A DNA stretch of 64,000 bases from Notospermus geniculatus (GCA_002633025.1 NMRB01003174.1:5974-69973); one strand, 5' to 3'. Positions 8,982-21,265 are shown, counted from the stretch's first letter. Notes: generated by a model from the letters alone, not told the origin. Made by a program: numbers and translations.

Positions 8982-10003
8982 GGTAGTATCCATTCTATGG
9001 ACCGAGTAAAATGGACTGACTGACTTGGACTGAGTGCCAAAAATGATATAAACAATAATAATGAGTGTTATCACCATAAATTGGTAAGAAATGGTTATCT
9101 TCAATATGTAGAACGTGAAAAGAGTTAAGAAAAACAAAACATACCGGTACTATAAAATTTTGTTCTTCCCTGAGCTGACCTGATATCCCGAAGTTACATC
9201 AACCCAATAGCGCTCCGCACTCAGTCTAACAAAACATGACGGCGTCACGTCATGTAGCACGCCTTTCGAGGTAACGATTCACGGAATGCTATGCTGGGAA
9301 TTTTGCAACTTCGTTCCAAAGGTTGCTCCTTATACACACATGAAACAGGCCGTGCATGCCGGCCACGCCTGAGTGTAGATGTCTGATCCAATACCGCCCT
9401 CTGCACTCAAATTGGGGCTACCGCGTCCCCTAGTCTCGCGCAACCAGCCCCTCGTTCATACTCCGAGGTCGTCAGACCGAGGGTCTGGCACGGAACGCAA
9501 TTCTCATTGTAGTGACCTCATTTCGATGATTCGAAATGAGGTCAGCTTCGCTGATTGGCTAGTCACTACCAATGTATTATGCATGCATGCATGAAGTGCA
9601 GTGTAGTTGTGTTCTACGTCATCAGTTGTAGGTAGATTGTCAAAGTAACCATACGGACCAGACTCTAAAATTGGAAATTTATTGGAAATTGCAGGAGTCT
9701 GCTGGCACGAGACTACCGCGTCCCCACGATATTTCCCGGAAATATCGATACCCAGAAGTGTATCTAGAATGCAGAATGTAAGTGGAACACAACTCACTAA
9801 ACTCGCTCTTTTTGCTGCTTATTCTGTTGCTTTCGTACGCTTTTGCTGGAGAAAAATGAGGGGGTGTACTAGTCTTATCAGTTCCTAGGCAGTATCCTTT
9901 CATATTATCTACAAAACGGCTTGTTTTTTGCATTTTTCACATTTTGGCACTCGGTCCAAGTTACTCAGTCCATTTGGACTCAGTCCATAGAATGGATACT
10001 ACC
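8982..10003. mobile_element. MULE-like element with 9-bp target duplication
   Basis: ATTCAGACA occurs at 8973-8981 and 10004-10012, directly flanking inverted repeats that begin GGTAGTATCCATTCTATGG. The 1022-bp interior has no recognisable transposase. Nine-base duplications are typical of Mutator-like elements, although Merlin also makes 8-9. It lies within the right arm of the mariner hairpin. Confidence 0.75.
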
Positions 10004-10163
10004 ATTCAGACAGAGCGTAGTACATTTTACACTACGCTGACGTCGTGACGTCGTGCACTGACGTCAAGAATCGCGGCGATGATTTGCGTTTTTCAGATTC
10101 AATACAGTGGGGCTTTAAATATTCAAGGTATCAGGTGTAGATAAACTTATGTCAATGACTGTA

Positions 10164-11146
10164 CATATAACGTGTCCTGTTTTCCAAAATGTATTTTGAT
10201 CCTGTCATACTAATTTCCAACGTGCGGTGTCGGGATCGTTAATAAAAATGAGACTTCCTAAATTTGATGTTTTATGATTTTATGTAATTAAACAGGGTTA
10301 TTAGCCCAGTAGTCAATATTAGCCGAATTTGGGGTACAGCAGGAGGACACCGAATTTACCTGACAAAAATAGGATGTCCAAAGAGCGGGTCCGACCGGGA
10401 TCGAGCACGATATCTCAGAGATGAGAGTCACCGATATTTCCACTAAACCACTCAAAATGTGTGATTAGTTTAGATTCCACACAATCAAAGATTTAGTACT
10501 AAAAAAATTACTGTCCTAAATCTTTGACCCTGTGGAACGGGAAATTGGAACTGAATACTTAGTACTCAAAAAGATGGCGATTATAGGACCGATCGTCTTA
10601 GTCTAGTCTAGTACTAAAATCTTTCACCGGAGAACTTATTATCGACGTATGGAAACGGGAGAACATGACAAAAAAAGCGTAGAATTAACCAATGCTTCCT
10701 CACAAGTAAAAAAATAGGCGCTTCGGTTCAGATAAGGGATTCTTTCAGAAAAAAAACTTACTGGTATCAAATTNAAAAAAAACTTACTGGTATCAAATTT
10801 TATAAGATGCCGCTTCTTCTATCATCGTTTTATTATACAGCACGCTGAAGGCCCTTTCTCCCATCATTTTCTGAAATTCAACTGTTTTGGTCACCAATGC
10901 CGCGTCGTCCTACGTCAACGTTTCTTTTTGAGGGACAATATCGCCGCTGCCAAAAGTGTGGCAGCTGCAGATGCAGCAGCAGCCGCTTTTAGTCTTGAAC
11001 GTGATGGTGTCATTTTCAAAATGACTTCATCAAAGAAATTTGACCGTTTGGGACGAGGTTACTTCAAATACATGTATTTCAGTACAGAATTCCAGTTTAG
11101 CCTATTGTTATTGAAAAACGTTTCCATGTCTTTGTACCTATTTCAG
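10164..11146. other. No supported gene
   Basis: Mostly unannotated sequence. A 24-bp stretch is duplicated around the N at 10774, marking an assembly join. An open frame at 10928-11146 runs in frame into the first immunoglobulin-gene exon, but it has an alanine-rich, low-complexity start and a good splice acceptor follows it, so I treat it as intron. Confidence 0.5.
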
Positions 11147-11216
11147 AATTGTGCTGGATCAACTTGTAGATGCGTCGGACCATACAGAGGGGAATGTTGC
11201 AATATAAATACAATCG
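11147..11216 (+). CDS. Ig gene exon 1 visible (cysteine-rich)
   Basis: TTTGTACCTATTTCAG precedes the exon and GTAAGA follows. Only one frame is open. It starts in phase 0 and ends one base into a codon, matching the next exon. The 23 codons encode a cysteine-rich segment (CRCVGPYRGECC). It may be the end of a more N-terminal domain. This is the least certain exon because no domain motif fixes it. Confidence 0.5.
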
Positions 11217-11445
11217 GTAAGAAAGTGTGTCAGTGCGCACTCCAGCTGCTAACAGTAGCAGGGCAAAAACGAAGCAAGACAAAAGTCCATCTGTTTTTCT
11301 CGGCTGGATGGTTGTCGCCGACGGCAAGCGGCTGGAGTATGAATGTACTTAATTCAAAAGGAAAAAGTCAATTAATCAGTAATTTTGCAAATTTGGTATA
11401 TGATAAATTCTAGGTGGTGGTGGTGGTGGTGTGTGTGTGTGTGGN

Positions 11446-12322
11446 TCAATAGATTCTTGAAATGTTTTTACAGAATCAACTAATGTCTGCCCTTGTATCG
11501 CATCTTCAACTAAATTTGCAAATTGTTTTTGTGTATCCATTGATTGATCAATATCTTGCCGCATCATAGCTTGAGCTCCTAACATACAATATACATATGT
11601 GCGAATTGATTCATTTATTCTGCTAATTCCTGATCGTGAATATCCTTCACTGTCAATAAGGATATAATTTGTCCAATCGTCAGAATTTACAAATTTTAAT
11701 TCATCCATGTATAATTTTCTATAGTCAATATTTCTGTATCCATGTTTATCTGCATTAAACAGAAAAGCAGTTGGATCTCTCAGATAGGGATATCCAGTCA
11801 TAGTAATATCAAGAGGTATAGCAGTAATTTTTCCATGATGTAAATAATTAAAATCTATTTTTCCAAATTCAATTTTTAGATTTTCATATGCTTCTTTGTC
11901 ATAAGGATTTTTTTCTTCATAATGATCGGAACTTGTAGGTAAAGGAATTTTTAATTCATGTAAAATTTTTCTAATTGTAAAATATACATGAAATCTAAAA
12001 ATTGATCTTGCTAAAGGTTCTTGATGATTATATTCCAAGAAATTCCGCATCCATACGTTGCACAATATAACGCAAATTTAAACTGATTCTCCCAATTTTC
12101 TATTGTTGTGTTTTTTATATAATCTTTTACTTGATCATATGTAGAAAAAACTTTTGGAGAATGTTTTTTAGGAATTATATCAATAACATTATAAGGAAAT
12201 GAAATTTCTGTAGTTACATAAATATTTTGATGAATAAATGGATTTTTCTCAATCATGTTATTTTTAAATTCTAAAGGATAATGCGCTGTAGAATTTAATT
12301 TGTTATAACTTTTGAAACTCAT
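11446..12322 (-). pseudogene. Frameshifted copy of the 420-aa Polinton-like protein gene
   Basis: The N-terminal 103-codon frame (12011-12322) and a downstream frame (to 11446) overlap at 12011-12065. Compared with the intact copy, a 7-base deletion near 12030-12040 (in the run GATGATTATATTCC) shifts the frame. Protein similarity is very high on both sides. The last ~130 residues are missing because of the truncation at 11445. Confidence 0.75.
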
Positions 12323-12421
12323 TTATTTTAAACATATTTTTTACATCAGCGCCATCAAACTAATTTTTTTTAATTTATGCAAACAGAATATAAACACAAG
12401 ATCCTGCCTTTATACACTGAT

Positions 12422-12706
12422 TCACACAAGATCGAATCCGTAATATTTTTTTCCCTCCTGTTTTCCTGTAGATCTTATATATTCGTATTGGGGATTTTTT
12501 TCCAGCTCTTTTTTGATAATTGAAGTTGTAAATGTTGTTATTATATTTTCATCGCGATCGGATAATGTTAATATCATCGCTTCTCCTCTAGTAGTTGGAA
12601 TTTTTTGTATATCGAGAATATTATGCCAGATTTTGAGAGGAACATTCTTCCAAGCTTCGTAAGTAGATTTAATTTTTGATTCTAATTCATCATTAGATGG
12701 GAACAT
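12422..12706 (-). CDS. Second copy of the small OB-like protein gene
   Basis: A 94-aa frame, the same length as at 5780-6064, with five substitutions (N26K, K30N and I47L among them). Both copies are fully open although the neighbouring gene here is frameshifted. That means a recent insertion or a frame under constraint longer than its neighbour. Function is unknown beyond the OB-like strand pattern. Confidence 0.5.
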   Translation of the reverse strand: MFPSNDELESKIKSTYEAWKNVPLKIWHNILDIQKIPTTRGEAMILTLSDRDENIITTFTTSIIKKELEKNPQYEYIRSTGKQEGKKYYGFDLV

Positions 12707-12734
12707 TTTATTGGAGAGATGAAAATAATTAAAT

Positions 12735-13153
12735 CATGGTCATGATTATGATTATGATTATGATTATAATTATGATTATGATTATGTACACAAATTTTAC
12801 AAAATTACACAAATTGTTTGTTTATAATTTGTGTAATTTGTTAATTTGTGTAAAATTGTAAATTTTTTAAATTTTACCATTTTATAATTTTTTGTAAAAT
12901 TTAATTTTTAAATTTTATGATTTTTTGTAAAATTTTTAAATTTTTAAATTTATAATTTTTTGTAAAATTTAATTTTTAAATTTTATGATTTTTTGTAAAA
13001 TTTTTAAATTTTGAGTTAAAATGTTTAAACTGAGTGAATACTGAAATTTGTTTTAACTGAAGGAGTACTGGAAATTGTTTGAACTGAGATTTTAACTGAA
13101 ATGAAATTTCAGTGATTTTAGCTATGAGTTTAATTCCACACTTTTACACTACT
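12735..13153. repeat. Terminal AT-rich region of Polinton-like copy 2
   Basis: A GATTAT tandem repeat (12743-12788) and TTTTGTAAAATTT blocks as in copy 1, with small length differences. The outer boundary at 13153 is where homology to 6478 ends. Confidence 0.7.
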
Positions 13154-13178
13154 GACAGGTAGACACATCATACTGTTA

Positions 13179-14287
13179 TTCGTAATAGCCTATACACACA
13201 ATCCAATTTTTCATCAAATTTTCTGAATATGCTCAAAGAAGGCCTACATGCGGGTTTATATAGCGTAGCCCCAATAGGCCCGAAATCACGCTGGTGATTG
13301 AAACACAAAATTATTTTATTCGTACGCGAAGTCGTTGATGCATAACTAATGGTGCTTGTCGTATTCGCAGTTCATTAGGTAAATGGAAGGGGTGACGGGT
13401 GATTACAAAATAAGCTGTCGCCCCTTCTATTTGCCGAAACAACTGGAAAAATAGTCAAAACGATTAGTTATGCATGAGTAAAATCGGGTTCTGAGGTTCT
13501 GAGTCCCTAGTTTGGCATTCGTGTTCTTCTCGCTCCCTCCCCCTGGTAGGCCTATTTCGTTTTAGGTTTTCCAGTTGTGGTGGGCACGTGGCTCCCCTTC
13601 TGGTCTAGGCCTTGTTTTTCCCTCCCCCCCCCCCTTTGCTCTATTCCTCCTCGCCCTACTCTTCTCATTGCTCAGTGATTTGCATTATCCATTCTGGTTT
13701 TTTCCTACAAATCTGGAAGTTATCTTCCTTTTATTTTCTTTTACTTTGTGTTGACCTTCGTGCGTCTTTTCGCTTTGTGCTTGTTATGTATTACACATGT
13801 CATATTTATTAAACCCTTTTCTTTCAGCTAAATCAGTTTCTCCTTAATTACATCCACTCCCTTTATTAGGTCCAGCGACCATCCGTGGGGCTTGGACACT
13901 TTTCTTTCCCTAATTACATCCACTCTCTTAATTAGGTCCAGCAACCATTTGTGGTGCTTGGACACTATTCTTTCCTTAATTGCTCACTCATCCTGTCTAC
14001 ACAGGTGTTAGTTCTACATTTGGGTTTCAGCTCAGTCTTTTCTAGAGTTTCAGATTGTAAAGTTCCACTTGAAAAAGACCCCGGTTGGGGTCGAAAATTC
14101 GTGAATTCTGGAGATTGACTTCTTGCTTATTATCATCTTGTGTGTCAATTTTGTGCTTTTCTGTATCATGAGTAAAATCGCGTACGAAAAAAAGATTTTT
14201 AGGTTTGAATCAGCAGCGTGGGAATCTGAATTAAAAAAAAATTGGATGAAAAATTGGATCGTGTGTATAGGCCATTTAGGAAAACTG
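13179..14287. mobile_element. Palindromic (foldback) MITE split by retroinsertion B
   Basis: The left arm 13179-13330 (GCCTATACACACAATCC...) pairs with the right arm 14181-14287. Inner hairpins around GATGCATAACTAA and GGTAAATGGAAGGGG pair with 13420-13475. The two halves were contiguous before insertion B at 13487-14166. Confidence 0.65.
13487..14166 (+). mobile_element. Retroelement insertion B with hammerhead-like hairpin (680 bp)
   Basis: Flanked by the 14-bp duplication CATGAGTAAAATCG (13473-13486, 14167-14180). It contains two tandem versions of a unit with GGTCCAGCRACCATYYGTGG (about 13855-13980). The hairpin GACCCC-GGTT-GGGGTC is at 14077-14092, followed by GAAA and the small stem ATTC-GT-GAAT. 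Same family as A, C and D. Confidence 0.85.
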
Positions 14288-15247
14288 GAAATGAATATTT
14301 TTAATGTCAATATCATTGTGGGAATTTTTGGAATGATGACACCGTGTTTACATTTATAATAAGTAACTGAAAAAAAATATTGTTAGTGAAAGTAGGCCTA
14401 TTTACAATAATGCAAGCGAAGTGGCAGCGGAGTGGATATTTGATTAGTCCTGACCCATTCATTCTTCTACCATGTCCATGTGCGATACTGTTCGTGACGG
14501 CTGGTAGGCGTGTATGTAGACTTGCACGTAGCCTACTAAAATACTTGGTAATGAGGTCTGCTAAGAGTGTTGATGGGGAATTAAGGCCATCGCCCCATTT
14601 GGGTTACTGGTAATCAGATATGTATCACACCAAAGATTTCCTGCAGTCTGGGCAAGCCACGGTAGCCCAGTCTGTACCGCGTCGACATGATCCGTTTCCA
14701 TGTATTCGAGCCCGGTTGGAGGAAAAAAAATTTTCTCCCGACCTTTTTCCGGCGGCTAAACATTTTACACACGTTTTCTGTCTTTGGAAGTGATGATTTG
14801 TCCGACGCGCTATTACATGTAATTTCCTTTCCCCTGCCAAAAACAATTATTTCACTCAGTAATTCCTCTCTCACTTCATGATCTGACACCCAACAACGTC
14901 ACTTCGTGAACGCTGTCGCAGGCGTGTTTCCTCACAACTTGCATCTTTGGCTCTGGCCTATTTTTCTCACATACATTTTGGAACAGGCAAAGCTACATGA
15001 GGTTGTGGCCCATTTCGTTGCCTCCAGAATGTGTGTCTTGGCACCAGTTTTGGTTGCAATTTTGGCGAGCTGGGCACGTTTTTGTAAACACATCAGAAAT
15101 TCATGCCACACAATGTACACTTTTCAAATTAATCCGTGTGCAAAAGGGTTAATTTGTTTGCACCCACTAATCAAGAAAATAATCAATTTTAAGAACGTTC
15201 GCCAATCACTTATTTGAAGAACAAAAGATGAATTATTCCAATTTTAG
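14288..15247. other. Intron sequence, no supported gene
   Basis: Contains the tRNA-like segment at 14655-14730 and otherwise nothing I can classify. Confidence 0.5.
14655..14730 (+). repeat. tRNA-like SINE head (A and B box)
   Basis: TAGCCCAGTCTG resembles a Pol III A box, and about 40 bases later TATTCGAGCCC resembles a B box. The acceptor arms do not pair, so it is not a functional tRNA and is probably a SINE remnant. Confidence 0.35.
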
Positions 15248-15399
15248 AGGTGAAGAGTCCGAAGATTACGTGTGTCCCGCCACCAAACCAAGTAGACGTC
15301 CAAACAACATGCACGTGCAAATCCGGGAACAAGGCAAAACCGACTATGTACGAGTTCACAATTGCCGGTGAGCGTCAGCCCGAAAGCGCATCTGCTACG
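15248..15399 (+). CDS. Ig gene exon 2: first half of Ig domain 1
   Basis: Acceptor CCAATTTTAG, donor ACG/GTAAGA. It enters with two bases completing a GAG codon and leaves in phase 0. The segment contains the B-strand cysteine (TTCTCKSG) and a C-strand YEFTIAG, where the usual tryptophan is replaced by phenylalanine. An alternative donor (GCCG/GTGAGC at about 15367) would change the phase and does not fit the next exon. Confidence 0.7.
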
Positions 15400-15978
15400 G
15401 TAAGAGATACATGTAATTCTAACGTTCATTTTGAAAGTACATGTAAATGTCAACAACATTTTGGCCCTCTATCAAGATTAATAACTAACAATTCAGAGTG
15501 GCGGTTGATCGCAGAATAAAGATTTTCATAGAGTGTTGCTATACTTTTATGCATATTTATACATGTATAGAGGTTCATCACGTGACGTCACATTTCCATG
15601 ACGACACGATGTCGCCATATATGGCCGTCAAAATGTCAAGCGACGTCACGGTATGAGCACAGCGTAAACACCGTCAAAATATCATGACTTGATAGTTTTG
15701 AAGTCATCGTCGACCATTTGATGACGAACATGGCCGATTCTTTGCAGTCACGTGACCGTTGTGACATCAGTGAAGAACTTCTATACATTTTTAAAAGAAA
15801 GCAATTTGTAGACTTCAGTCGTGCACCCGTCAGAACCAGTGTTCCTCAAGGTGCAGGTCCATTTTAGTCCCTATTTTATTATTTATATATGATTTGCAAA
15901 GGCGAGCGATATATTGAACGCCGTTATGTTTGCAGACGACACGACATTGGATGAGCCTAATAAATTAGTATCTCAGAA

Positions 15979-17019
15979 GGCTTGGTTCAAAACCTGCCAT
16001 TGGCATTGGCATTTGGACTTGCATTGGCATTGGCAATGTTCCAAAATTTGATAAAACATGGCAAATGGGTCGGCTGCAGACCAATGAATTGGAGACCAAG
16101 CTCCACTGAATCTTATGTACAATTTTGCATCCCACATTACTTCATCCATATCTTAAAAAATCGGTGGAGGAATGGCGTGCCCTGCTCTCGCCAGGGGGCG
16201 CCTGATGCCCTTTTTGGGCCCTGCCTGTTGCAATTTTTTAGGGCAGAAAACAGTGATGTGACACCAAGTTAAAACTTTGGTATTTCAAAGCCAGTATAAT
16301 ATGGCCTGTATTTAAAAGCAAAAAGCACTCACCCTGAAGTTCAATTTGTACCCCGTTTTGGCAAACATTTACAAAACTGCAGTGTCACTGAAGTTTTTCC
16401 ACTTCGCTGGCACGAAAAGTGAGTGCCCTGCCTTCCTGAAACACCCTGCCTCTTCAAATTCTGGTATGGTGTGGGTGTGGGTGCGGGTGGGGATGGGGGT
16501 CTCCTCATCTCTGCCGGCCAGCTCCAGTGAGTGAGAGTGACTTAATAAAGCGCGACACTTGCATTAGCTGACTCTTTATCCCTCCCTACCTTGATAAGAC
16601 TGGTCTCTTGTCCAACCTATGTATAACCAGTGGTCACACTGAAGTTGGACTGAAACAAAAATGGCCGCCATACCCGGCTTTCATCATTTGAGAAGTTCAA
16701 CGTGCTGATATAGCCTGACTAAACCTTCATCAGGTAAGATAACATGCTTCAATTCATTCTTTTATGTGTGACAACTCTCTCAATGCCTAATTGGTAAGTT
16801 AGATCATTCAAATAGATAGATTTGGACAGTGTTGTCGAGCATGCAGAATACGACGTTGCCTAAAAGTCAAAGGTTACGTCGGCCGTCGCAATGTACCGGT
16901 AGTCTGCAGATCTAAGCACGGCGGGGCTTCCCGCCATTTGGCATATGGCCAGTGCCATGTTTTATCAACTTTTGGCACATCGCCATTGCCAAAGTCAATG
17001 CCAGGTTTAGAACCAACCC
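15979..17019. mobile_element. MULE-like element with 9-bp target duplication
   Basis: ATCTCAGAA flanks it at 15970-15978 and 17020-17028. Inverted ends GGSTTGGTTCNAAACCTG continue inward as repeats of GCATTGGC. The 1041-bp interior has no recognised transposase. Confidence 0.75.
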
Positions 17020-17224
17020 ATCTCAGAATAACCCGAGGAATTAAATCGGGAAATAAACTGGCTCAAAGCTAACATGTTGTCCCTAATGCTACGTTCACAC
17101 ACAATACGAATTTAAACCGAATTCGGAAGTGCGCATTCCGGAAATGGATTTAGTAAGCGCGTTAAAAACGATTAGTTCACACAAGCGTTACAATCCGATT
17201 CAGGCCATAATCCGAACTAAACTG

Positions 17225-17972
17225 TGCACAGTGCTCCTTAACTTTCAGAAAGGTTAAAAAAATTGCATTGAAATGAAACCTGTGCCATATTGTAGCCAAT
17301 ATAGTGTAGTTTCCATAACTGAAAGAATTTAAAAAATCTGTTGGGAAAATTTTGAGAAAAGTGAGTTTTTGTATTTGTGTACATTTCCCTGTACATTTGT
17401 ACATGTGCAATGTACAGGAAAGAATAGAAAACACCTGACGCTTTGTCTATTAATATCTTAAAGATGACAAAATCAATTACGATCGGAATGGAATATGTGG
17501 TAACCACTATGTAGCCAAGGTTATAGACAAAATTTAGTTCCGTAATCAGTTACCGTTTCTGAGTAATGGATGTCAATAATGGGACAATTTTTACCATTTG
17601 AGGTAAACGGGTGGGGTAATGCCACCTATTACTCAACAAGCACTGCTGATTACGCAACCAAATATTGTCTTCCACCTTGGCTACGTAGTGGTTACCACAT
17701 ATTCCATTCGGATTGCAATTGATTTTGTCATCTTTAAGATATTAATAGACAAAGCTTCAGGTGTTTTCTATTCTTTCCTGTACATTCCACATGTACAAAT
17801 GTACAGGGAAATGTACACAAATACAAAAACTCACTTTTCTCAAAATTTTCCCAACAGAATTTTAAAATTCTTTCAGTTATGGAAACTACACGTTATTGGC
17901 TACAATATGGCACAGGTTTCATTTCAATGCAATTTTTTTAACCTTTCTGAAAGTTAAGGAGCACTGTGTGTG
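17225..17972. mobile_element. Large palindromic element, ~310-bp arms
   Basis: Arm 17225-17535 is the reverse complement of 17655-17972 with about 90% identity by eye, around ~120 bp that also partly pairs. Open frames in either arm are mirror images of one another, not genes. TTCACACA-rich sequence at 17095-17225 and 18060-18200 may be an outer part of the same element. Confidence 0.8.
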
Positions 17973-18796
17973 CCGTCTATGATTTGAACAGTAATGTTAA
18001 CTAAAGCCTTTAGTTAATATTATTGTTCATAGACGGCGCAGAAGGACAAACAGGTAACCATTGACCCGACTTCGTTGATTCGGATTAAACTGTTCAGACT
18101 ACAAATTTATTGCAGATCAAGTAGTCACTAGCTAGCAGGGATTAACAACGTATTTGTTAGTGTAACAACGTACTTGTTAGTGCGGATCTAATCCGAACTA
18201 AAGGGCTTTAATGCATGGGCTAGGGAGGTTCCCGTGTGCATAAGATATACCCTAAGTTACTCTACTGTTTCTGAGAGGGGAGTATCCATATTATAAGAAA
18301 ATCTTGGGTATAGACTTTCTCAAACCCGGCAGCAAGTGAGAAAGAGACCCCTAAAGTTAGGGTACTGGAAATAAAAGAGGGGTCAAAAATATGATATCAT
18401 CAGATCATATCAATATTGGTGTCAAAATGTAGGTCTGTGAGGGTACTTCAAGAAAATATGTGCCCCAAAGTCAGATTTGGCCCGTGAGTCCCTACAAAAG
18501 GGGTTAAAAAGGGAAAAATCCAACTTTGGCCGATATCCTTGCACATGACGTAACGTCAGACTTCACCACAGTGCACCAGTGGCGCTCTAAAACGCCGTGA
18601 CGTTGTAGGCTGCATGGCCCTTGATGTCGGGTAGGCCTATCGACTTTTCACCGCTCTTTTAACTTTTACACCGTTAAAGATATGAGGGCAGGATTCACGG
18701 GACATATTCAGAGATACCCCTAATCAAACGGTATGTTCTTCGATTTTTGCTTTTCGCGCGTATGTGGCAGTAACTCCGCCCGGAAGTCGGTATCTA
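17973..18796. other. Intron sequence, no supported gene
   Basis: A short self-complementary block at 17990-18040 (TTAACTAAAG...CTTTAGTTAA) and otherwise unclassified sequence. Confidence 0.5.
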
Positions 18797-19374
18797 TGGT
18801 AAAGGTCATGGGGGTTTAAGATCAAATTCTCCATTTGGGATCCCTGTCAAGTTATGTTTCTGAAACTATTCTTCATTCTGAATGGCTATTATTATCCAGG
18901 TACCACATCAATGTGATTGTGAATTCATGTTTAATTGACTGGCGTTGAATGGTATCCAGTCCACCCTCAAGAATAATGGACTAGACCCTATTCATTTGGT
19001 CTGGGTTGTGGTTTTTAGGCATAATCCCTCAGGCCTATCTTGGCTCAGAGGGCCGCTTAAGACATTTTAATTTTGACTTTCTGGTCATTTCTGACAATGA
19101 TATCTTGGAACAGAATTGTTTTTTATCATGGGCTTGTAGAGTGGGTTGGATTTTGTGTATATTCCATGTTTTTCTATGAAAAAGCCATATGTTGACCACT
19201 TGCCTGCGCGGACAAAACCTAAAAGAAAATCATACTAAAAGAGCTAATTAGTCATTTATGATATCAAAAATAATGTCTATTGCCCTTCATTCATCCCTCC
19301 AAGTTTCAGAAACATAACTTGACAGGGATCCCAAATGGAGCATTTGACCTTAAACCCCCCATGACCTTTTCTAG
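18797..19374. mobile_element. MITE with ~80-bp inverted repeats
   Basis: Left AAAGGTCATGGGGGTTTAAG through about 18885 pairs with 19290-19374. No ORF. Superfamily not determined. Confidence 0.65.
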
Positions 19375-21020
19375 CTCCCCGGTGCATATTTCTGGCAAGA
19401 AAATCACGAAAATTGGAGGGGAACGTAACCAAATCCACGGCTGCAGACCCGTCAGTAGAAAATAGGTTACCAATAAGCCGGTAGCCGGCTGGCAGACGAA
19501 TGGCTGATTGAAATGCGATTAGCTGTGCCCCGTGGGGGTGTCTGGCGTCCGTTCGTGGAACTGAATCGCGTCATGACGCGACGTCAGCTCCTTTTTGCCC
19601 GCTGTGTTCAGTAGGCCTAGGCGTATTGTCTGTCTTTTGCGAAATCCGAGTGATTACATTTCTTCCTTCATCTCCTGAGTTATTTTTTCGTTCATCCTGG
19701 TTCACATCTTGTGCGACTAAAGCCTAGTTTATACTTCGACGCACGGCCATCGGCGTCCTGTGCGCGATCAAAATCTGGACGCCGATATTGTCGTAGGGGG
19801 TCATTCAAGTATTACATACACAAAACCCCTCCCTCCTATACGGCATAAGCAAAAGTGTGAAATGGCAATGCATATATACAGGGCTCCAGCTACCATTAGC
19901 GTTTGCAACAATTTGCTACATTTTTTTTTCTAAATTGGCTCCTAATAATGCCATCTGCTACAATTTTCTTAAAAAATCACTATTGACTTTGTAGTGTTGA
20001 TCAAGATGACATGTTGGCTCCCATCTATTTATAGAAGGTGCATATGCAAAATTGCATACANNNNNNNNNNNNNNNNNNNNNNNNNNNNNNNNNNNNNNNN
20101 NNNNNNNNNNNNNNNNNNNNNNNNNNNNNNNNNNNNNNNNNNNNNNNNNNNNNNNNNNNNNNNNNNNNNNNNNNNNNNNNNNNNNNNNNNNNNNNNNNNN
20201 NNNNNNNNNNNNNNNNNNNNNNNNNNNNNNNNNNNNNNNNNNNNNNNNNNNNNNNNNNNNNNNNNNNNNNNNNNNNNNNNNNNNNNNNNNNNNNNNNNNN
20301 NNNNNNNNNNNNNNNNNNNNNNNNNNNNNNNNNNNNNNNNNNNNNNNNNNNNNNNNNNNNNNNNNNNNNNNNNNNNNNNNNNNNNNNNNNNNNNNNNNNN
20401 NNNNNNNNNNNNNNNNNNNNNNNNNNNNNNNNNNNNNNNNNNNNNNNNACCCCCCCCCCCCCCCATAGCTGCGTATGTCATACTTGAATGATCCCTAGTG
20501 ACTGTCATCGGTGTCAGGTCGCACGTATCCTTGGCGTGCGATTTTCAAGAGGTCAACTAATTTGAAATTTGAACTCTCTGCGTCCGATCGCAGCCAGGCG
20601 CAGACCCAAGGGGGGAGGTGCTCCCGCCGCACGTCGCCCCCCCTTTCGGCCAACAAATCTGTAAAATCTACCGTGAAATTCTGAAATTTGGAGCAAATCA
20701 TTGAAATTCACCGCAGATTTCAATGTTTCTAGCACAGTGCGCCCACCCTTTCCCGAAATCCTGGCTCCGTCCCTGGCGGCGATCTACATGTACCAATGAA
20801 TGAAGAGTTCTGCTGTCATGGGATCAACGGCTCATATTTATGCATCCAGAGGCGCTGAATTCAAAATGCAGCGGTGCCATTCCAGAGCTGAAAATAGACT
20901 AAGCTGTTGTTACGAAATGACTCATGAAGCGTCGCACAAACATATTATCGCGAGATTATTTGACAGTCCCGCGATAGGACACTGACAAAATCGTAGGCCT
21001 ACGACGGGATTGGTGTCTAA
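19375..21020. other. Repeat fragments and assembly gap
   Basis: 19721-19800 matches one arm of the MITE at 21021-21170. 20061-20448 is a run of 388 N bounded by TACATACA-like and poly-C sequence. GTCATTCAAGTATTAC before the gap is inverted after it near 20475, so the gap probably lies inside a palindromic element. No gene seen. Confidence 0.6.
20061..20448. other. Assembly gap (388 N)
   Basis: Unknown bases. Any frame through it is meaningless. Confidence 1.
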
Positions 21021-21170
21021 AGGCTAGTTTATACTTCGACGCACGACCATCGGCGTCCGACGCGCGATCAAAATCTGGACGCCGACCTAATGAAGTAGGC
21101 TTTTGTCGGCGTACAGATTTTGATCGTGCGTCGGACGCCGATGGTCTTGCGTCGAAGTATAAACTAGGCT
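21021..21170. mobile_element. Short palindromic MITE, Harbinger-like TAA duplication
   Basis: Ends AGSCTAGTTTATACTTCGAC and its reverse complement are flanked by TAA at 21018-21020 and 21171-21173. The whole 150 bp is one hairpin. Partial relatives lie at 19721-19800 and 21174-21240. Confidence 0.75.
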
Positions 21171-21265
21171 TAACGCAAGGTCGTGCGTCGGTCGCCAGCG
21201 ATGGTCGTGCAACGAAGTATGAACCAGGCTTTATGAGGGGATTCGCTGTCACGGGCCACATTAGT

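Larger units (their letters stand above)
7210..10163. mobile_element. Tc1/mariner-type hairpin element carrying two later insertions
   Basis: The outer inverted repeats start TACAGTCATTGACATAAG and end with the exact reverse complement, with TA at both ends as expected for Tc1/mariner. The left arm (7210-7680) pairs with right-arm pieces at 7690-7950, 8669-8850 and 10100-10163. The pieces are separated because a Harbinger element (7955-8665) and a MULE-like element (8982-10003) inserted later. Without them the element is one ~1.2-kb hairpin. No transposase remains. Confidence 0.75.
11446..13153 (-). mobile_element. Polinton-like element copy 2, truncated
   Basis: Homologous and co-oriented to 4740-6478. 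It carries the 94-aa gene, most of the 420-aa gene and the AT-rich terminus. It is cut at 11445 by a single N next to a GT/GGT microsatellite, so the truncation point may be an assembly join rather than biology. It lies inside the first visible intron of the host Ig gene on the opposite strand. Confidence 0.75.

Noticed and set aside
10928-11146. Alanine-rich reading frame fused in frame to Ig exon 1
   Set aside because: Low-complexity GCA repeat start and a clean acceptor at 11146; more likely intron read-through.
17238-17957. Two ~90-110 aa similar proteins
   Set aside because: They are mirror translations of the two arms of a palindrome.
19994-20508. Long frames across the N run
   Set aside because: Composed of unknown bases.
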